From assembly GCF_003201815.1 (NCBI RefSeq), contig NZ_QJKB01000004.1, forward strand, positions 329,312 to 393,311: DNA of 64,000 nt. Reading direction: 5' to 3'. The notes beneath the pieces were generated by a model. That model searched no databases. It was not told the DNA's origin and worked only from the letters and a program-made list of their open reading frames with translations. Made by a program: the position numbers and the translations under genes. Each line of letters opens with the position of its first letter. Positions within the stretch are counted from its first letter, which is position 1. This document shows, piece after piece, positions 54,994-63,906 of this stretch. This DNA is from Undibacterium pigrum. Lineage in GTDB: Bacteria > Pseudomonadota > Gammaproteobacteria > Burkholderiales > Burkholderiaceae_D.

Positions 54994-55803
54994 ATGATGA
55001 AAATATCTAAAAGAAAAACAATCTCCACTTTGCTGGCTGGCTTGGTATTGGCGGGTGTTTCCCTGACTGCCAGCGCAGCTGACTTGCTTGACACGGTCAA
55101 GGCACGCGGCACCTTGAAAATTGCACTGGAAGGAACTTACCCACCTTTTAACTTCAAAGACACCAAAACCAATGAACTGGCTGGCTTTGACGTAGACGTT
55201 GCCAAACTGCTGGCTGCAAAACTTGGTGTCAAACCAGAATTCGTGACGTCTGAATGGAGTGGCATACTGGCAGGCTTGTCGGCTGGCAAGTTTGATGTCA
55301 TCGTCAATCAGGTGGGCGTCACAGCCAAGCGCCAGGAAACCTTTGATTTTTCTGACCCCTATACAGTGTCCAGCGCCCAGCTCATCGTCAAGAAAGATGA
55401 CAAGCGCGAATTCAAGAGCCTGGAAGACTTGAAAGGTAAAAAGCTGGGCGTAGGGCAGGGCAGCAATTATGAAGAGCGTGCCAAGGCCGTGGCTGGTATC
55501 GAAGTCAAGAGCTACCCTGGCGCGCCAGAATACCTGCAAGACCTGGCCGCAGGCCGTGTTGACGCGGCATTGAATGATAGCCTGATGGTTGCCTACCTGT
55601 TGAAAACCAGCAACCTGCCCGTCAAGGCTGGCTCACCTATAGGTGAAATTGCAAAAAATGGTATTCCCTTCCAAAAGGGTAATCCCAAATTTGCTGCGGC
55701 TCTGAATGTAGCCCTGGCCGAAATCATCAAGGATGGCAGCTTTGCCAAGGTATCCAATAAATGGTTTGGCAAGGACGTCAGCAAAGCACCTTCGGCTCAG
55801 TAA
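54994..55803 (+). CDS. Amino acid ABC transporter substrate-binding protein
   Basis: A 269-residue family 3 solute-binding protein. The signal peptide ends near LTASAA, and GTLKIALEGTYPPFNFKD with GFDVDVAKLLAAKLGV is the family signature for amino acids. Strong resemblance is to cystine or polar amino acid binders (FliY-like), but ligand is not settled. A terminator-like hairpin (55895-55925) separates it from the permease gene, which may lower permease expression relative to the binding protein. Two in-frame ATGs lie at 54994 and 54997. Confidence 0.9.
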   Translation: MMKISKRKTISTLLAGLVLAGVSLTASAADLLDTVKARGTLKIALEGTYPPFNFKDTKTNELAGFDVDVAKLLAAKLGVKPEFVTSEWSGILAGLSAGKFDVIVNQVGVTAKRQETFDFSDPYTVSSAQLIVKKDDKREFKSLEDLKGKKLGVGQGSNYEERAKAVAGIEVKSYPGAPEYLQDLAAGRVDAALNDSLMVAYLLKTSNLPVKAGSPIGEIAKNGIPFQKGNPKFAAALNVALAEIIKDGSFAKVSNKWFGKDVSKAPSAQ

Positions 55804-55894
55804 GCCACAAACTTGCTGATATTGCCTTGCAGCGTGCAATGTCAGCAAGATACGCTGTATGATTAAGTGGATGCACTCTACTTGATGTCACCAT

Positions 55895-55925
55895 TATCCC
55901 CGTCTTTTACGGGGATATTTCTTTT
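55895..55925 (+). terminator. Terminator/attenuator between binding protein and permease
   Basis: Perfect 9-bp stem TATCCCCGT/ACGGGGATA with a 5-base loop and a T-rich tail. Placed 92 bases after the binding-protein stop and just before the permease start at 55936, so it likely allows partial read-through. Confidence 0.75.
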
Positions 55926-55935
55926 TAAAGTCGCC

Positions 55936-56595
55936 ATGGAAATTCTAGAACTGCTGCAGATGGCAGCGCCAGTCATGCTCAAGGGCGTGGCTTATACCTT
56001 GTTGTTTGCCGTCGGTGCCATGGTGGGAGGATTGATACTGGGCTTCTTGCTGGCGATTGCGCGCATTTTGCCAAGCAAACTGATCAGCACTCCGGCTGCG
56101 ATATATGTCAGTCTGATACGCGGTACGCCCCTGCTGGTACAGATATTCGTCATCTACTACGGCCTGCCCAGCATAGGCATAGAATTTTCGGCGACCTCTG
56201 CAGGTATACTGGCGCTCAGCCTGAATGCGGGTGCCTATCTGTCGGAAAGCATACGTGGTGCGATTGTTGGTGTCAGCCGCGGCCAGTGGTCAGCCAGCGC
56301 CAGCCTGGGTTTGAACTATGCCCAAACCTTGCGCTATATCGTGGTGCCACAAGCCATGCGAGTGGCCGTGCCCTCGATGAGCAATACCCTGATCAGTTTG
56401 ATCAAGGATACCTCTCTGGTATCCGTCATCACCGTAACTGAACTGATGCTGGCCACCAAGGAGGTTATCGCTACCAGTTTTCGTCCCTTGCCCTTGTATA
56501 TCGCCGCAGCAGCCGTCTATTGGGTACTTAGCCTGTGTTTTGAAGTGGTGCAAAGACGACTGGAAAAACGCCTGCAAAAAGCCCATCAGGTATGA
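55936..56595 (+). CDS. Amino acid ABC transporter permease
   Basis: A 219-residue inner-membrane permease of the polar-amino-acid family (HisMQ type). About five hydrophobic helices and the cytoplasmic EAA loop (ASASLGLNYAQTLRYIVVPQAMR) that meets the ATPase. MEILELL at ATG 55936 is the usual start; an upstream GTG would put the hairpin inside the gene. The matching ATPase is not nearby; the next gene is an unrelated DUF1275 protein on the other strand. Confidence 0.9.
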   Translation: MEILELLQMAAPVMLKGVAYTLLFAVGAMVGGLILGFLLAIARILPSKLISTPAAIYVSLIRGTPLLVQIFVIYYGLPSIGIEFSATSAGILALSLNAGAYLSESIRGAIVGVSRGQWSASASLGLNYAQTLRYIVVPQAMRVAVPSMSNTLISLIKDTSLVSVITVTELMLATKEVIATSFRPLPLYIAAAAVYWVLSLCFEVVQRRLEKRLQKAHQV

Positions 56596-56648
56596 CACCG
56601 TGGCGGGCATGGGCATGTGGTTTTTCCCGTGCCTGTAGCATCATGGGT

Positions 56649-57386
56649 TCAAAGGTTTTTCAGCCTTGGGGCTAGCGACAGCAAGACCAAAGCTGTCGCA
56701 ATGGGCAGCGTGGAAATAAAACCGAAGTGCTTGAAGCCATATGCACCAGCCAGTGCCCCGGAAAAAAACGAGAACACCAGCAAGCCATGCAAACGCAGTT
56801 TTTGTAAATTGGCACCTACCTCATTTTGATGATGGATCTGGTCCTTATTCCTGTTCCAGTAAATCATTTTCCCCATTTCTATCCCTATGTCCGTGACCAG
56901 GCCAGTGACATGGGTGGTGCGTATCTCCGCCTGTGAAATTTTGGTGATCAGGGCATTTTGCAAGCCCATCACGTAACAAAGCAAGACCGTGGTAAACGAG
57001 ACGGTGATAACAGCATGTGCTTGCAATTCCGTACCGACCAGGCCAAAGATCAGCAGTAGCAAGGCTTCCAGTAGCAAGACAGGAGTATAGATATAGCGGA
57101 AATGGTTGCGTCTGGCATAGTTGACGATGAGTGCAGTACAGGCTGCACCCCAGGCAAAAGCAACCAGCATGAACAAGGCAGCACAGGCTGGCAGCCATTT
57201 GCCCAGAACCAGATCATCCGCCGCCGATGACAGCATGCCTGTCATATGTGAAGTGTATTGGCCTACTGCCAGAAAACCTCCGGCATTCAATGCACCCGCC
57301 ACGCAAGCCAAAGTTACACCCAGGTGGCGATTCGCCTGTGGCGTACGTTTAGGTGATGTCAGCTTGGACAGATAATGTAAAGGCAT
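56649..57386 (-). CDS. DUF1275 (YoaK-like) membrane protein
   Basis: A 245-residue protein with about six hydrophobic helices. VTLACVAGALNAGGFLAVGQYTSHMTGMLSSAADDL and MGLQNALITKISQAEIRTTHVTGLVTDIGIEMG are the two conserved segments of DUF1275/YoaK proteins, predicted membrane transporters of unknown substrate. It converges on the permease gene. Its promoter faces an 844-base gene-free region. Confidence 0.92.
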   Translation of the reverse strand: MPLHYLSKLTSPKRTPQANRHLGVTLACVAGALNAGGFLAVGQYTSHMTGMLSSAADDLVLGKWLPACAALFMLVAFAWGAACTALIVNYARRNHFRYIYTPVLLLEALLLLIFGLVGTELQAHAVITVSFTTVLLCYVMGLQNALITKISQAEIRTTHVTGLVTDIGIEMGKMIYWNRNKDQIHHQNEVGANLQKLRLHGLLVFSFFSGALAGAYGFKHFGFISTLPIATALVLLSLAPRLKNL

Positions 57387-58230
57387 GTGTTAATGATGTT
57401 TTGCCAGCTTGTTTCTTAGTGTAATCCAGATTGTGTTGCAATAGCTGACTGCATTCACCTGTCTCCATGAGGTATCGCGAGAGGGATACGCGCACGCAGC
57501 TTCTTATCACTAGTCCGGCGCGTATAACTGCTGGCAGGTATGCCTGATGTGAATCCAATCCAATACCAGTGAATATCTGGCTTGCCAGAATTCCAAAGCC
57601 ACGGCTGGTGTTAATTAAATGACATTCTTCATCGCCAGTCTGCAATCACAATCCAGTCTGTAAAGAGGCACTATTCCTTAATCCAAAACTTTGGCTTTTA
57701 ATTTTGCGGGTACATATTGTTTAATTTAATTGTGTTGGCTGTTGGATACAGTCCACTTAAGTGTGAATTTTCATCTGAAATATAAATTACTCATAAAAAA
57801 CATAAGCTTATGCTTGTTTGCTACTGCTCTACAATAATACCAATACTAGTAGTGGTAATACCACGTAGATACCGCTTGACAACCACTTTTGCGCTCCTTA
57901 AAGTGAGCCTCATTCGCTATTAAGTATTTTCCACAGGTTGAAATTAGTCGGTGGATTTAGGCAATAGAGGATGGCATCAGAGTGCGCCTGTCGTGGCCGC
58001 AGCCGATACTGTGGCGTGAGATCCATGGCCAATACCGCAGTCGCCGCGAGAAAAAAATACAACCGGGTCGCAATATCCTTGCATTCCTGGGGAAAGTAAA
58101 GCCGGATAAGAGGGGTGGTTTTACTTGTGGTATTGAAGTGGATGTTATGTAAGCGTACAGGTCTAATTTTTGAAATCTTCAGTTTTCATTTGAGGCTGAA
58201 ACTTTGATTAGGAATTTCTTGGGGGAGTAT
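57387..58230. other. Intergenic region of 844 bases before the TonB-dependent receptor
   Basis: No convincing gene is seen. The first 300 bases adjoin the DUF1275 start. At 57720-57840 the DNA is A+T-rich and holds the palindrome CATAAGCTTATG (57801-57812). The 35-base promoter module begins at 57856. From about 57911 to the receptor start lies an untranslated leader of roughly 320 bases, containing TGTGGTATT (58126-58134), an inverted copy of the AATACCACA of the tonB-side promoter. Confidence 0.65.
57852..57904 (+). promoter_or_regulatory. Promoter with palindromic upstream site before the TonB receptor
   Basis: TTGACA (57876-57881), 17-base spacer and TAAAGT (57899-57904) form a sigma-70-type promoter. 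Just upstream GTGGT-AAT-ACCAC (57852-57864) is an inverted repeat centred about 20 bases before the -35. Bases 57856-57890 recur at 63587-63621 before tonB with only two differences, which marks the segment as functional. Confidence 0.78.
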
Positions 58231-60834
58231 ATGAAACGTAAAGCGGCAAATAATTTGACACCTATCGCAGCTGCAGTTGCTGTGATGGTGATGAGCGTAG
58301 CGATGACTGCGCAAGCACAGAATGCTGATGCAAAAAAAGATGAAGTCCAGCAAGTAACCGTTACCGGTATCCGCGCTGCTCTGCAAAATGCGATCAATGT
58401 CAAGCGCAATGCCAATGGCGTGGTTGATGCAGTGTCTGCAGAAGATGTGGGTAAATTACCAGACAGCGATGCTGGTCAAGCGCTGGGTCGTATCCCTGGC
58501 GTGACAGTAGGTCGTGCATTCGGCCAAGGTGCTTCTGTCTCCGTCCGTGGTTCTGACCCACAAATGACTTACACGACATTGAATGGTCAGACAGTTGCTT
58601 CCACAGGCTGGTATGACCAACAAGCGATCGACCGCTCTTTCAACTACTCTCTGCTGCCATCCGAGTTGATCGGTGGCATGGAAGTGTACAAATCTTCCCA
58701 GGCTGATTTGACTGAAGGTGGTATTGGTGGCACGGTCATCGTCAAGACCCGCAAACCTTTGGATTTGGCTGCTGGCTCTGCCTATGTTTCCGCCAAGGCC
58801 AGTAAGGCCAGCCTGACTGATAAAATCGGCAGCGATGTTTCAGGCATGTATAGCTGGAAAAATGATGCCAATACTTTCGGCGTACTGGTTGCTGGTGCAA
58901 GAGAGAAGAGCGACTATATCCGTCGCGGCGTAGAGGCTGATACTGCATGGTCAAGTGACGTTACCCCGTCTACCTTTGTACAGGAGCGTGAACGCAAGGC
59001 TTTCAACATTAGCTTGCAAGCCAAACCTGTACAAGGTCTGGATCTCGGTTTGAATTACATGAAACTTGAGCTCAATGCAGACAACGCCAATAGCAGTCAC
59101 TATATTTTCCAAAGCAATAGCTGTACAGCACGTAATGCAGCAGGTGCCTGCGTAAGCAGTAACACGACCCTGGCAAATACCACTGCACCGTTTGTCCAGA
59201 CCTGGGCGCGTGCCGGTAAAATGACTTCCGACAGTTTTACGGTCAACGCCGCTTACAAAACGAATGATTTCAAACTTGAAGGTGTTGCTGGCACTACCAA
59301 GGCTGACGGTGGTACATCTCTGACGACAAACTATGGCTATAGTGGTGGTAACCTGCCAAAATGGACTGGTACTATTGACGCTAGCGGTACTCAGATTAAA
59401 GTCAACCCTAGTTCCAATCAATCCGTCAGCCTGGCAAATCTGCCTGCCAATTCTGATGTGTCGACCTGGGCTCTGGCTCGTGGCCCTAACTCTGACAAAG
59501 AGAATTTTGCTCAAGCTGATCTGACACTGAAACTGAATTGGGGCGCAATTTCGTCTTTCAAAACAGGCTTCCGTACAACAGAGCATACATTTGAAAAGCA
59601 TACAGATCGTGCCGTAAGCAATAATCCACCATCGGTTCCGACAGCCAGTTTGTATGATGGCACGATAGACATGGGTACACCAGGCTGGTCTTATCCACGT
59701 CCTAACACTAGCGCAATGCTGGCCAGCTCACTCGGTGCTGTTACCCGTTGGGTTGAAGACAGGTCTGGCCTCGGTGTTTTGAATGAAGATAATACTGCTG
59801 CCTATGGTATGTTCAACTTTGAAGAAGATAAATTGCACGGCAATTTCGGTCTGCGCTATATCAAAACCAAAGTAAAGAGCACTGGTTACAAGCTTGACGG
59901 CACACCTTTGGCAAAAGACGACGTTGGACAAAATGATGGCTGGGGCCGTACACAATTTACAGAGAACGCCAGTTACAGCGATGTTTTGCCTAGCTTGAAT
60001 ATCGCCTATGACTTGCAACCTAATGTGATCTTGCGTGCCACAGCTTCTCAGGCTATCACACGTCCGAACTACGAAAACATGTTCCAGTCCACACAAATCG
60101 GTTACAAAGATACGGTAGCTGGAAATGAGACTGTCAATTTTGGTTCAGTCGGTTTGAAACCAATGAAATCGACACAGTTTGACATCGGTTTTGAATATTA
60201 CTATGGCAAGGGTAACTTGATTTCTTTGATGTACTTCCACAAAGACATCAATAATTTCATCACCAGTGATACCAAGGTTAATCAAAGCATAGGCGTGGTC
60301 AGCCCTGATACTGGCAAAGACAGCTGGACAGTCAACCGCTATATCAATGCTGGTGGCGGTAAAATTGATGGTATCGAAGCCCAAATCAACCATGCATTTG
60401 ATAATGGTTTTGGTGTTGTTGCCAACTACACACTGGCCAATGCAACAGCTCCTGCAACGAGCTATCAAGACCGCTTGAATGTGTTTACGCTCTCATCCAA
60501 ACATAATGTCAACCTGGTTGGTTACTGGGAAAATGCTGATTACTCCGCTCGCCTGGCTTACAACTGGCGTTCGAAGTACATGGTGCGTGAAACCGGCTAC
60601 TATGGTAATCGCATGCATGATCCATACGGCACACTCGATGCCAGCTTCGGATGGAATATCAATAAGACTTTGAGATTGCAATTTGAAGCCATCAATCTGT
60701 TGAAACAAGATGACGTGCAGTATGGTGCTGCGGGATATGACACTACTGTGAAAACACCTTTGAAAGGCGGCTACCCAGCTTGGTCCTTTATTGGCGAAAC
60801 CACATACAGAGTTAGCCTCTCAGCCAAGTTCTGA
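58231..60834 (+). CDS. TonB-dependent receptor (Xanthomonas/Caulobacter family)
   Basis: An 867-residue outer-membrane receptor. Signal peptide ends near TAQAQ; a TonB box-like VQQVTVTGI lies at the mature N terminus; the plug follows (VDAVSAEDVGKLPDSDAGQALGRIPGVTV and EVYKSSQADLTEGGIGGTVIVKTRKPLDL); the rest is a large barrel ending in Phe. The plug sequence is the TonB-Xanth-Caul type (TIGR01782), often linked to carbohydrate or plant-polymer uptake. ATG 58231 has GGGGAG before it. It faces the convergent DUF6445 gene across a bidirectional terminator. Confidence 0.94.
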   Translation: MKRKAANNLTPIAAAVAVMVMSVAMTAQAQNADAKKDEVQQVTVTGIRAALQNAINVKRNANGVVDAVSAEDVGKLPDSDAGQALGRIPGVTVGRAFGQGASVSVRGSDPQMTYTTLNGQTVASTGWYDQQAIDRSFNYSLLPSELIGGMEVYKSSQADLTEGGIGGTVIVKTRKPLDLAAGSAYVSAKASKASLTDKIGSDVSGMYSWKNDANTFGVLVAGAREKSDYIRRGVEADTAWSSDVTPSTFVQERERKAFNISLQAKPVQGLDLGLNYMKLELNADNANSSHYIFQSNSCTARNAAGACVSSNTTLANTTAPFVQTWARAGKMTSDSFTVNAAYKTNDFKLEGVAGTTKADGGTSLTTNYGYSGGNLPKWTGTIDASGTQIKVNPSSNQSVSLANLPANSDVSTWALARGPNSDKENFAQADLTLKLNWGAISSFKTGFRTTEHTFEKHTDRAVSNNPPSVPTASLYDGTIDMGTPGWSYPRPNTSAMLASSLGAVTRWVEDRSGLGVLNEDNTAAYGMFNFEEDKLHGNFGLRYIKTKVKSTGYKLDGTPLAKDDVGQNDGWGRTQFTENASYSDVLPSLNIAYDLQPNVILRATASQAITRPNYENMFQSTQIGYKDTVAGNETVNFGSVGLKPMKSTQFDIGFEYYYGKGNLISLMYFHKDINNFITSDTKVNQSIGVVSPDTGKDSWTVNRYINAGGGKIDGIEAQINHAFDNGFGVVANYTLANATAPATSYQDRLNVFTLSSKHNVNLVGYWENADYSARLAYNWRSKYMVRETGYYGNRMHDPYGTLDASFGWNINKTLRLQFEAINLLKQDDVQYGAAGYDTTVKTPLKGGYPAWSFIGETTYRVSLSAKF

Positions 60835-60845
60835 TATTGCTCGTG

Positions 60846-60880
60846 AAAAAAAGCCTGGCGTATGCCAGGCTTTTTTTTAT
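60846..60880. terminator. Bidirectional intrinsic terminator
   Basis: Stem AAGCCTGGC/GCCAGGCTT with loop GTAT, flanked by an A run on the left and T run on the right. It can end the receptor gene and the convergent DUF6445 gene. Confidence 0.92.
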
Positions 60881-60933
60881 TTCAGAATCAGGGCGTATTT
60901 GAAAAACGCCCTGGCTATTTGTGGAAAGCGCGT

Positions 60934-61653
60934 CTAAAAATTGTAGAAGGTATTGACAGTCAGGCGACCGCTGTCTGGATTGGCATTGATGCTAATTGCC
61001 GGATTGATACAGGCTGTGTGTAACAGGCTGCCACGATAAATAACCAGGCGGTTGAACTTGGCCGGTATCATTCCCAAAAAACTGAAATGCTCATTAGAGT
61101 CATCAAAATATCTTGGTGGTGGCTGAATCGCATTGATCTCTTCGTAATACACATCCAGATAATGCTCGCGTGTTGCTTCAGTGATTTGCTGTAAGCCAGT
61201 TGCCTTGTGACGATAAAAACCAGTGCCGCCGTGTTTTTCATCGCAGAGATAAAGCAACACTGCCATGTGGTATGGTGTGCTTGCATCAAAATGTGGCGTT
61301 CTCTGCAAAGGGCCTAGTTGCTGAGCTGGTATGGTGGTCAGTGAAAATGCACACATACTTTTACGCAGCGGGAGTTCTTCCGGTATGCCAAAATTGAGTT
61401 TGATGACGGGCTCAAGAAATTCCGTGATGTTGCTGGAATACTTTGCTGGTGCCTGCGCCCTGACACCAGGATATCCCTTTTTATTATCAAAATTGGGATA
61501 GGGTTCAAATGCACTGTTGAGGGCAATGTTCTTCATCGCATCAGGGTCTTGCAGAAAATCATCAATAATGATCGCCTGATGTTCACCTATGCTTACACAT
61601 TGAATATTGGGTTCAGCGCACAATAAAAAAGCGTCATCTGCTTTATGAGCCAT
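60934..61653 (-). CDS. DUF6445 family protein
   Basis: A 239-residue protein. GEHQAIIIDDFLQDPDAMKNIAL, RTPHFDASTPYHMAVLLYLCDEKHGGTGFYRHKATG and the late RLVIYRGSLLHTACI segment match DUF6445, a family regularly linked to tryptophan-halogenase-like genes near TonB receptors. The HxD in PHFDAS and the later His recall iron/2-oxoglutarate oxygenases but are not proof. ATG 61653 lies one base after the halogenase stop with CAGGAAA before it, so the two proteins are made in step. Confidence 0.85.
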   Translation of the reverse strand: MAHKADDAFLLCAEPNIQCVSIGEHQAIIIDDFLQDPDAMKNIALNSAFEPYPNFDNKKGYPGVRAQAPAKYSSNITEFLEPVIKLNFGIPEELPLRKSMCAFSLTTIPAQQLGPLQRTPHFDASTPYHMAVLLYLCDEKHGGTGFYRHKATGLQQITEATREHYLDVYYEEINAIQPPPRYFDDSNEHFSFLGMIPAKFNRLVIYRGSLLHTACINPAISINANPDSGRLTVNTFYNF

Positions 61654-61654
61654 T

Positions 61655-63187
61655 TTATTTTCCTGAAGTTTGTTGGTAGGCTGTCGCAAATTTATCGAGC
61701 CACAGCCTGTGATCCAGTAATTCACCCGATAATTTTTTCCTGTACATGTTGACCTTTTCGATTTCCTGCCTGAAGTAGTCTTCTTCGTAGACCGTCATAT
61801 TTTTGGCCCTGGTTTTGTATTTCATACCGTAGAGTACAAAGAGAAAATTTTCCACATCAAATAAATCAAAACGGCTGAAAATATCGAGCTTTTTCGGTGA
61901 GTTGACTGCCCACATGTCCAGTCGCTCTTGCAAGATATCTGAACGCTTGACCTCTTGAGTAGTCGCGCGCCAGAAAGCCGAATCCTGGCGGTCAGAAATG
62001 CAGTAGTGTAATTGTACAAAATCAATCACCCGTTCCCAGGTATAAGCAACCGCTTTATTGCAATAATCAGCGGCTACAGACATGCTCTCTTTTTCGACTG
62101 AAAAATTACGTGCAAACAGCTCCGCAGAAAAATCGGTGACAAAGATGGAGGTAGCTTCGAGTGGTTCGACAAAACCTTGTGCCAGACCCAGTGCAACCAC
62201 ATTTTTACACCAGAATTTTTCTCTATACCCCATGCGCATGGGAATTTTTCTGGGCGAAAATTGATCTGTATTGAGTTGCAAGTGCCTGGACAAGTGCTCA
62301 ACAGCGACATCTTCCGTCATATGCGCACTGGAATAGACAAAGCCTACACCACGGCGATTGGTCAAAGGAATATCCCACATCCACCCGGCTGAATGTGCCT
62401 TGGCTAAAGTGTAGGGCGGGATTTGGGAATTGGCTTCAGTAGGAATTTGTACCGCAAGTGCAGTATCGGTCAGCAGTTGAGACGACTTGTCGACGAAGGG
62501 AATATTGAATAATTTTCCCATGATCAAAGAATGGAAACCAGAACAATCGACAAAAAAATCATATTGCAATTGCTCACCTTCCTTGGTGATCAGGTAATCG
62601 ACCTCGCCATGCTCATTCAATTGTGCATTGACTATCGTGGCCGGTTTGTGCAGCACACCCAGTTTTTCTTTGGCATTCTTTGCCAGTAACTGCCCAAATT
62701 TAACTGCATTGAAATGGTAGGCATAATTGACCACGCCTTCGTATGGTGCCGATGAAATTCTTTTTGGCGATTTCATCGCTTCCGCCAGACTTGGCGCCTC
62801 GGTGACATCGGCAAATTCCATACTTGCTGAATTTTTCAGATACCAACTGGTCACGTCTGCACCGCCAGGATAGGCTGATGAAAAAGGGTGGTAGTAACTA
62901 TTTTCAGGATTGCTTGCTGATGGCGCCATCCAGTCAACAAACTTGATTCCCTTTTTGAAAGTGGTGTCGCAAGTGGCTAGTAGCTCTGCTTCAGGTATGC
63001 CAAATTTCAATAGTGATTTTTTAATATGCGGAACGGTACCTTCGCCCACGCCGATAATACCAATTTCTGGTGACTCAATGACAGTAATGGTGATGTCTGT
63101 TTCTGCACGTAGTTCTACAGCCAGATGATTGGCAGCCAGCCAGCCGGCTGTGCCACCACCAATAATCGCAATATTTTTTACTCTCAT
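61655..63187 (-). CDS. Flavin-dependent tryptophan-halogenase-like protein
   Basis: A 510-residue flavoprotein. GGGTAGW near the N terminus binds FAD, TFKKGIKF supplies the Lys that in PrnA/RebH carries the halogen (Lys78 here), and GWMWDIP (268-274) is the WxWxIP halogenase motif. EPLE at 341-344 matches the region of the catalytic Glu. Relatives next to TonB receptors are usually called tryptophan halogenases, but most have not been tested for halogenation. It heads a two-gene operon with the DUF6445 gene. Confidence 0.9.
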   Translation of the reverse strand: MRVKNIAIIGGGTAGWLAANHLAVELRAETDITITVIESPEIGIIGVGEGTVPHIKKSLLKFGIPEAELLATCDTTFKKGIKFVDWMAPSASNPENSYYHPFSSAYPGGADVTSWYLKNSASMEFADVTEAPSLAEAMKSPKRISSAPYEGVVNYAYHFNAVKFGQLLAKNAKEKLGVLHKPATIVNAQLNEHGEVDYLITKEGEQLQYDFFVDCSGFHSLIMGKLFNIPFVDKSSQLLTDTALAVQIPTEANSQIPPYTLAKAHSAGWMWDIPLTNRRGVGFVYSSAHMTEDVAVEHLSRHLQLNTDQFSPRKIPMRMGYREKFWCKNVVALGLAQGFVEPLEATSIFVTDFSAELFARNFSVEKESMSVAADYCNKAVAYTWERVIDFVQLHYCISDRQDSAFWRATTQEVKRSDILQERLDMWAVNSPKKLDIFSRFDLFDVENFLFVLYGMKYKTRAKNMTVYEEDYFRQEIEKVNMYRKKLSGELLDHRLWLDKFATAYQQTSGK

Positions 63188-63586
63188 TTTATTTGGCCAG
63201 ATTTAAGCTTGATAAGAAACATGTCCAGTATTGATTGACCATGTTTGACGATGCAGATTTGCGTTTTTCTTGAAGAATTGTGCTATTTTTCCCGGCAAAG
63301 TATTTCACATATTTTCTGCTACTACAAGTCTGAAATTCACCAATATTCAAACCGTTTCCCTGTGTTTTTTAAGCATGAAGTCAGTTTGATATCAGGTTGC
63401 AGGAAGCTGTATTTTTGAATGGGAAAACGCATTTCAAAAAAGTAAGGCGATGCCTGCTTTTTGTGCGAAAAATGCGATAAGACCAGTTGTAAAAAAGCTG
63501 GGTTTGATGACACTGCTGAATGTTGAAATGGCAGGGTAAAGCGACTGCAGGAAAGTAATTCACATCTTCATGTTCAAAAAATTATT

Positions 63587-63635
63587 TAATACCACATAGA
63601 TACCGCTTGACAACCAGTTTTAAGGACTCTACAGT
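63587..63635 (+). promoter_or_regulatory. Second copy of the receptor promoter module, upstream of tonB
   Basis: Bases 63587-63621 match 57856-57890 at 33 of 35 positions. TTGACA (63607-63612), 17-base spacer and TACAGT (63630-63635) form the promoter. The left half of the upstream palindrome is missing here; only ACCAC is kept. It points toward tonB. Confidence 0.78.
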
Positions 63636-63795
63636 AGGATTGAAACGGCTTTTCTGCTAAGGAAATGCGGTCTTGAAATAAGATTTTCCGTAAAGTGGCA
63701 TTGCATGGAATGTGATTCACATCTGGCAGAATTGTTGTCTGCGCAGTGTCTTCTTTACTTGAATGAGGGTGCTTGAATCCAGATCGTATTTTATG

Positions 63796-63834
63796 AAAAC
63801 AAGACTAAGCAACAGTTGCGCAGTCTTGTTTTTT
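63796..63834 (+). terminator. Strong terminator between the promoter module and tonB
   Basis: Eleven-bp perfect stem AAAACAAGACT/AGTCTTGTTTT enclosing a nested GCAAC/GTTGC stem, followed by T-rich DNA. About 155 bases after the predicted start and about 72 bases before tonB. Confidence 0.85.
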
Positions 63835-63906
63835 ATTATGTGAAGAATCGCTGGTGATGCTATTCAGCACGTGCCCAGCTTGAAAAATAAAATGACAGGA
63901 GCAGTA

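Larger units (their letters stand above)
63188..63906. other. Divergent intergenic region of 719 bases before tonB
   Basis: No conserved gene is seen. On the halogenase side lies AAACATG-N16-CATGTTT (63217-63246), a possible operator. From 63587 comes the 35-base promoter module shared with the receptor, then a stretch of about 190 bases ending in a strong terminator at 63796-63834. A 23-codon frame (63705-63776, MECDSHLAELL...) lies inside but has no good ribosome site. Confidence 0.6.

Noticed and set aside
57349..57645. A 98-codon minus-strand frame upstream of the DUF1275 gene
   Set aside because: It overlaps the DUF1275 start, lacks a ribosome site and shows no recognisable domain.
63381..63563. 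A 60-codon minus-strand frame before the halogenase gene
   Set aside because: Composition looks like noncoding DNA, and it would lie in the control region.
63705..63776. A 23-codon frame in the tonB leader
   Set aside because: No clear ribosome site; kept only as a possible leader peptide in a finding.
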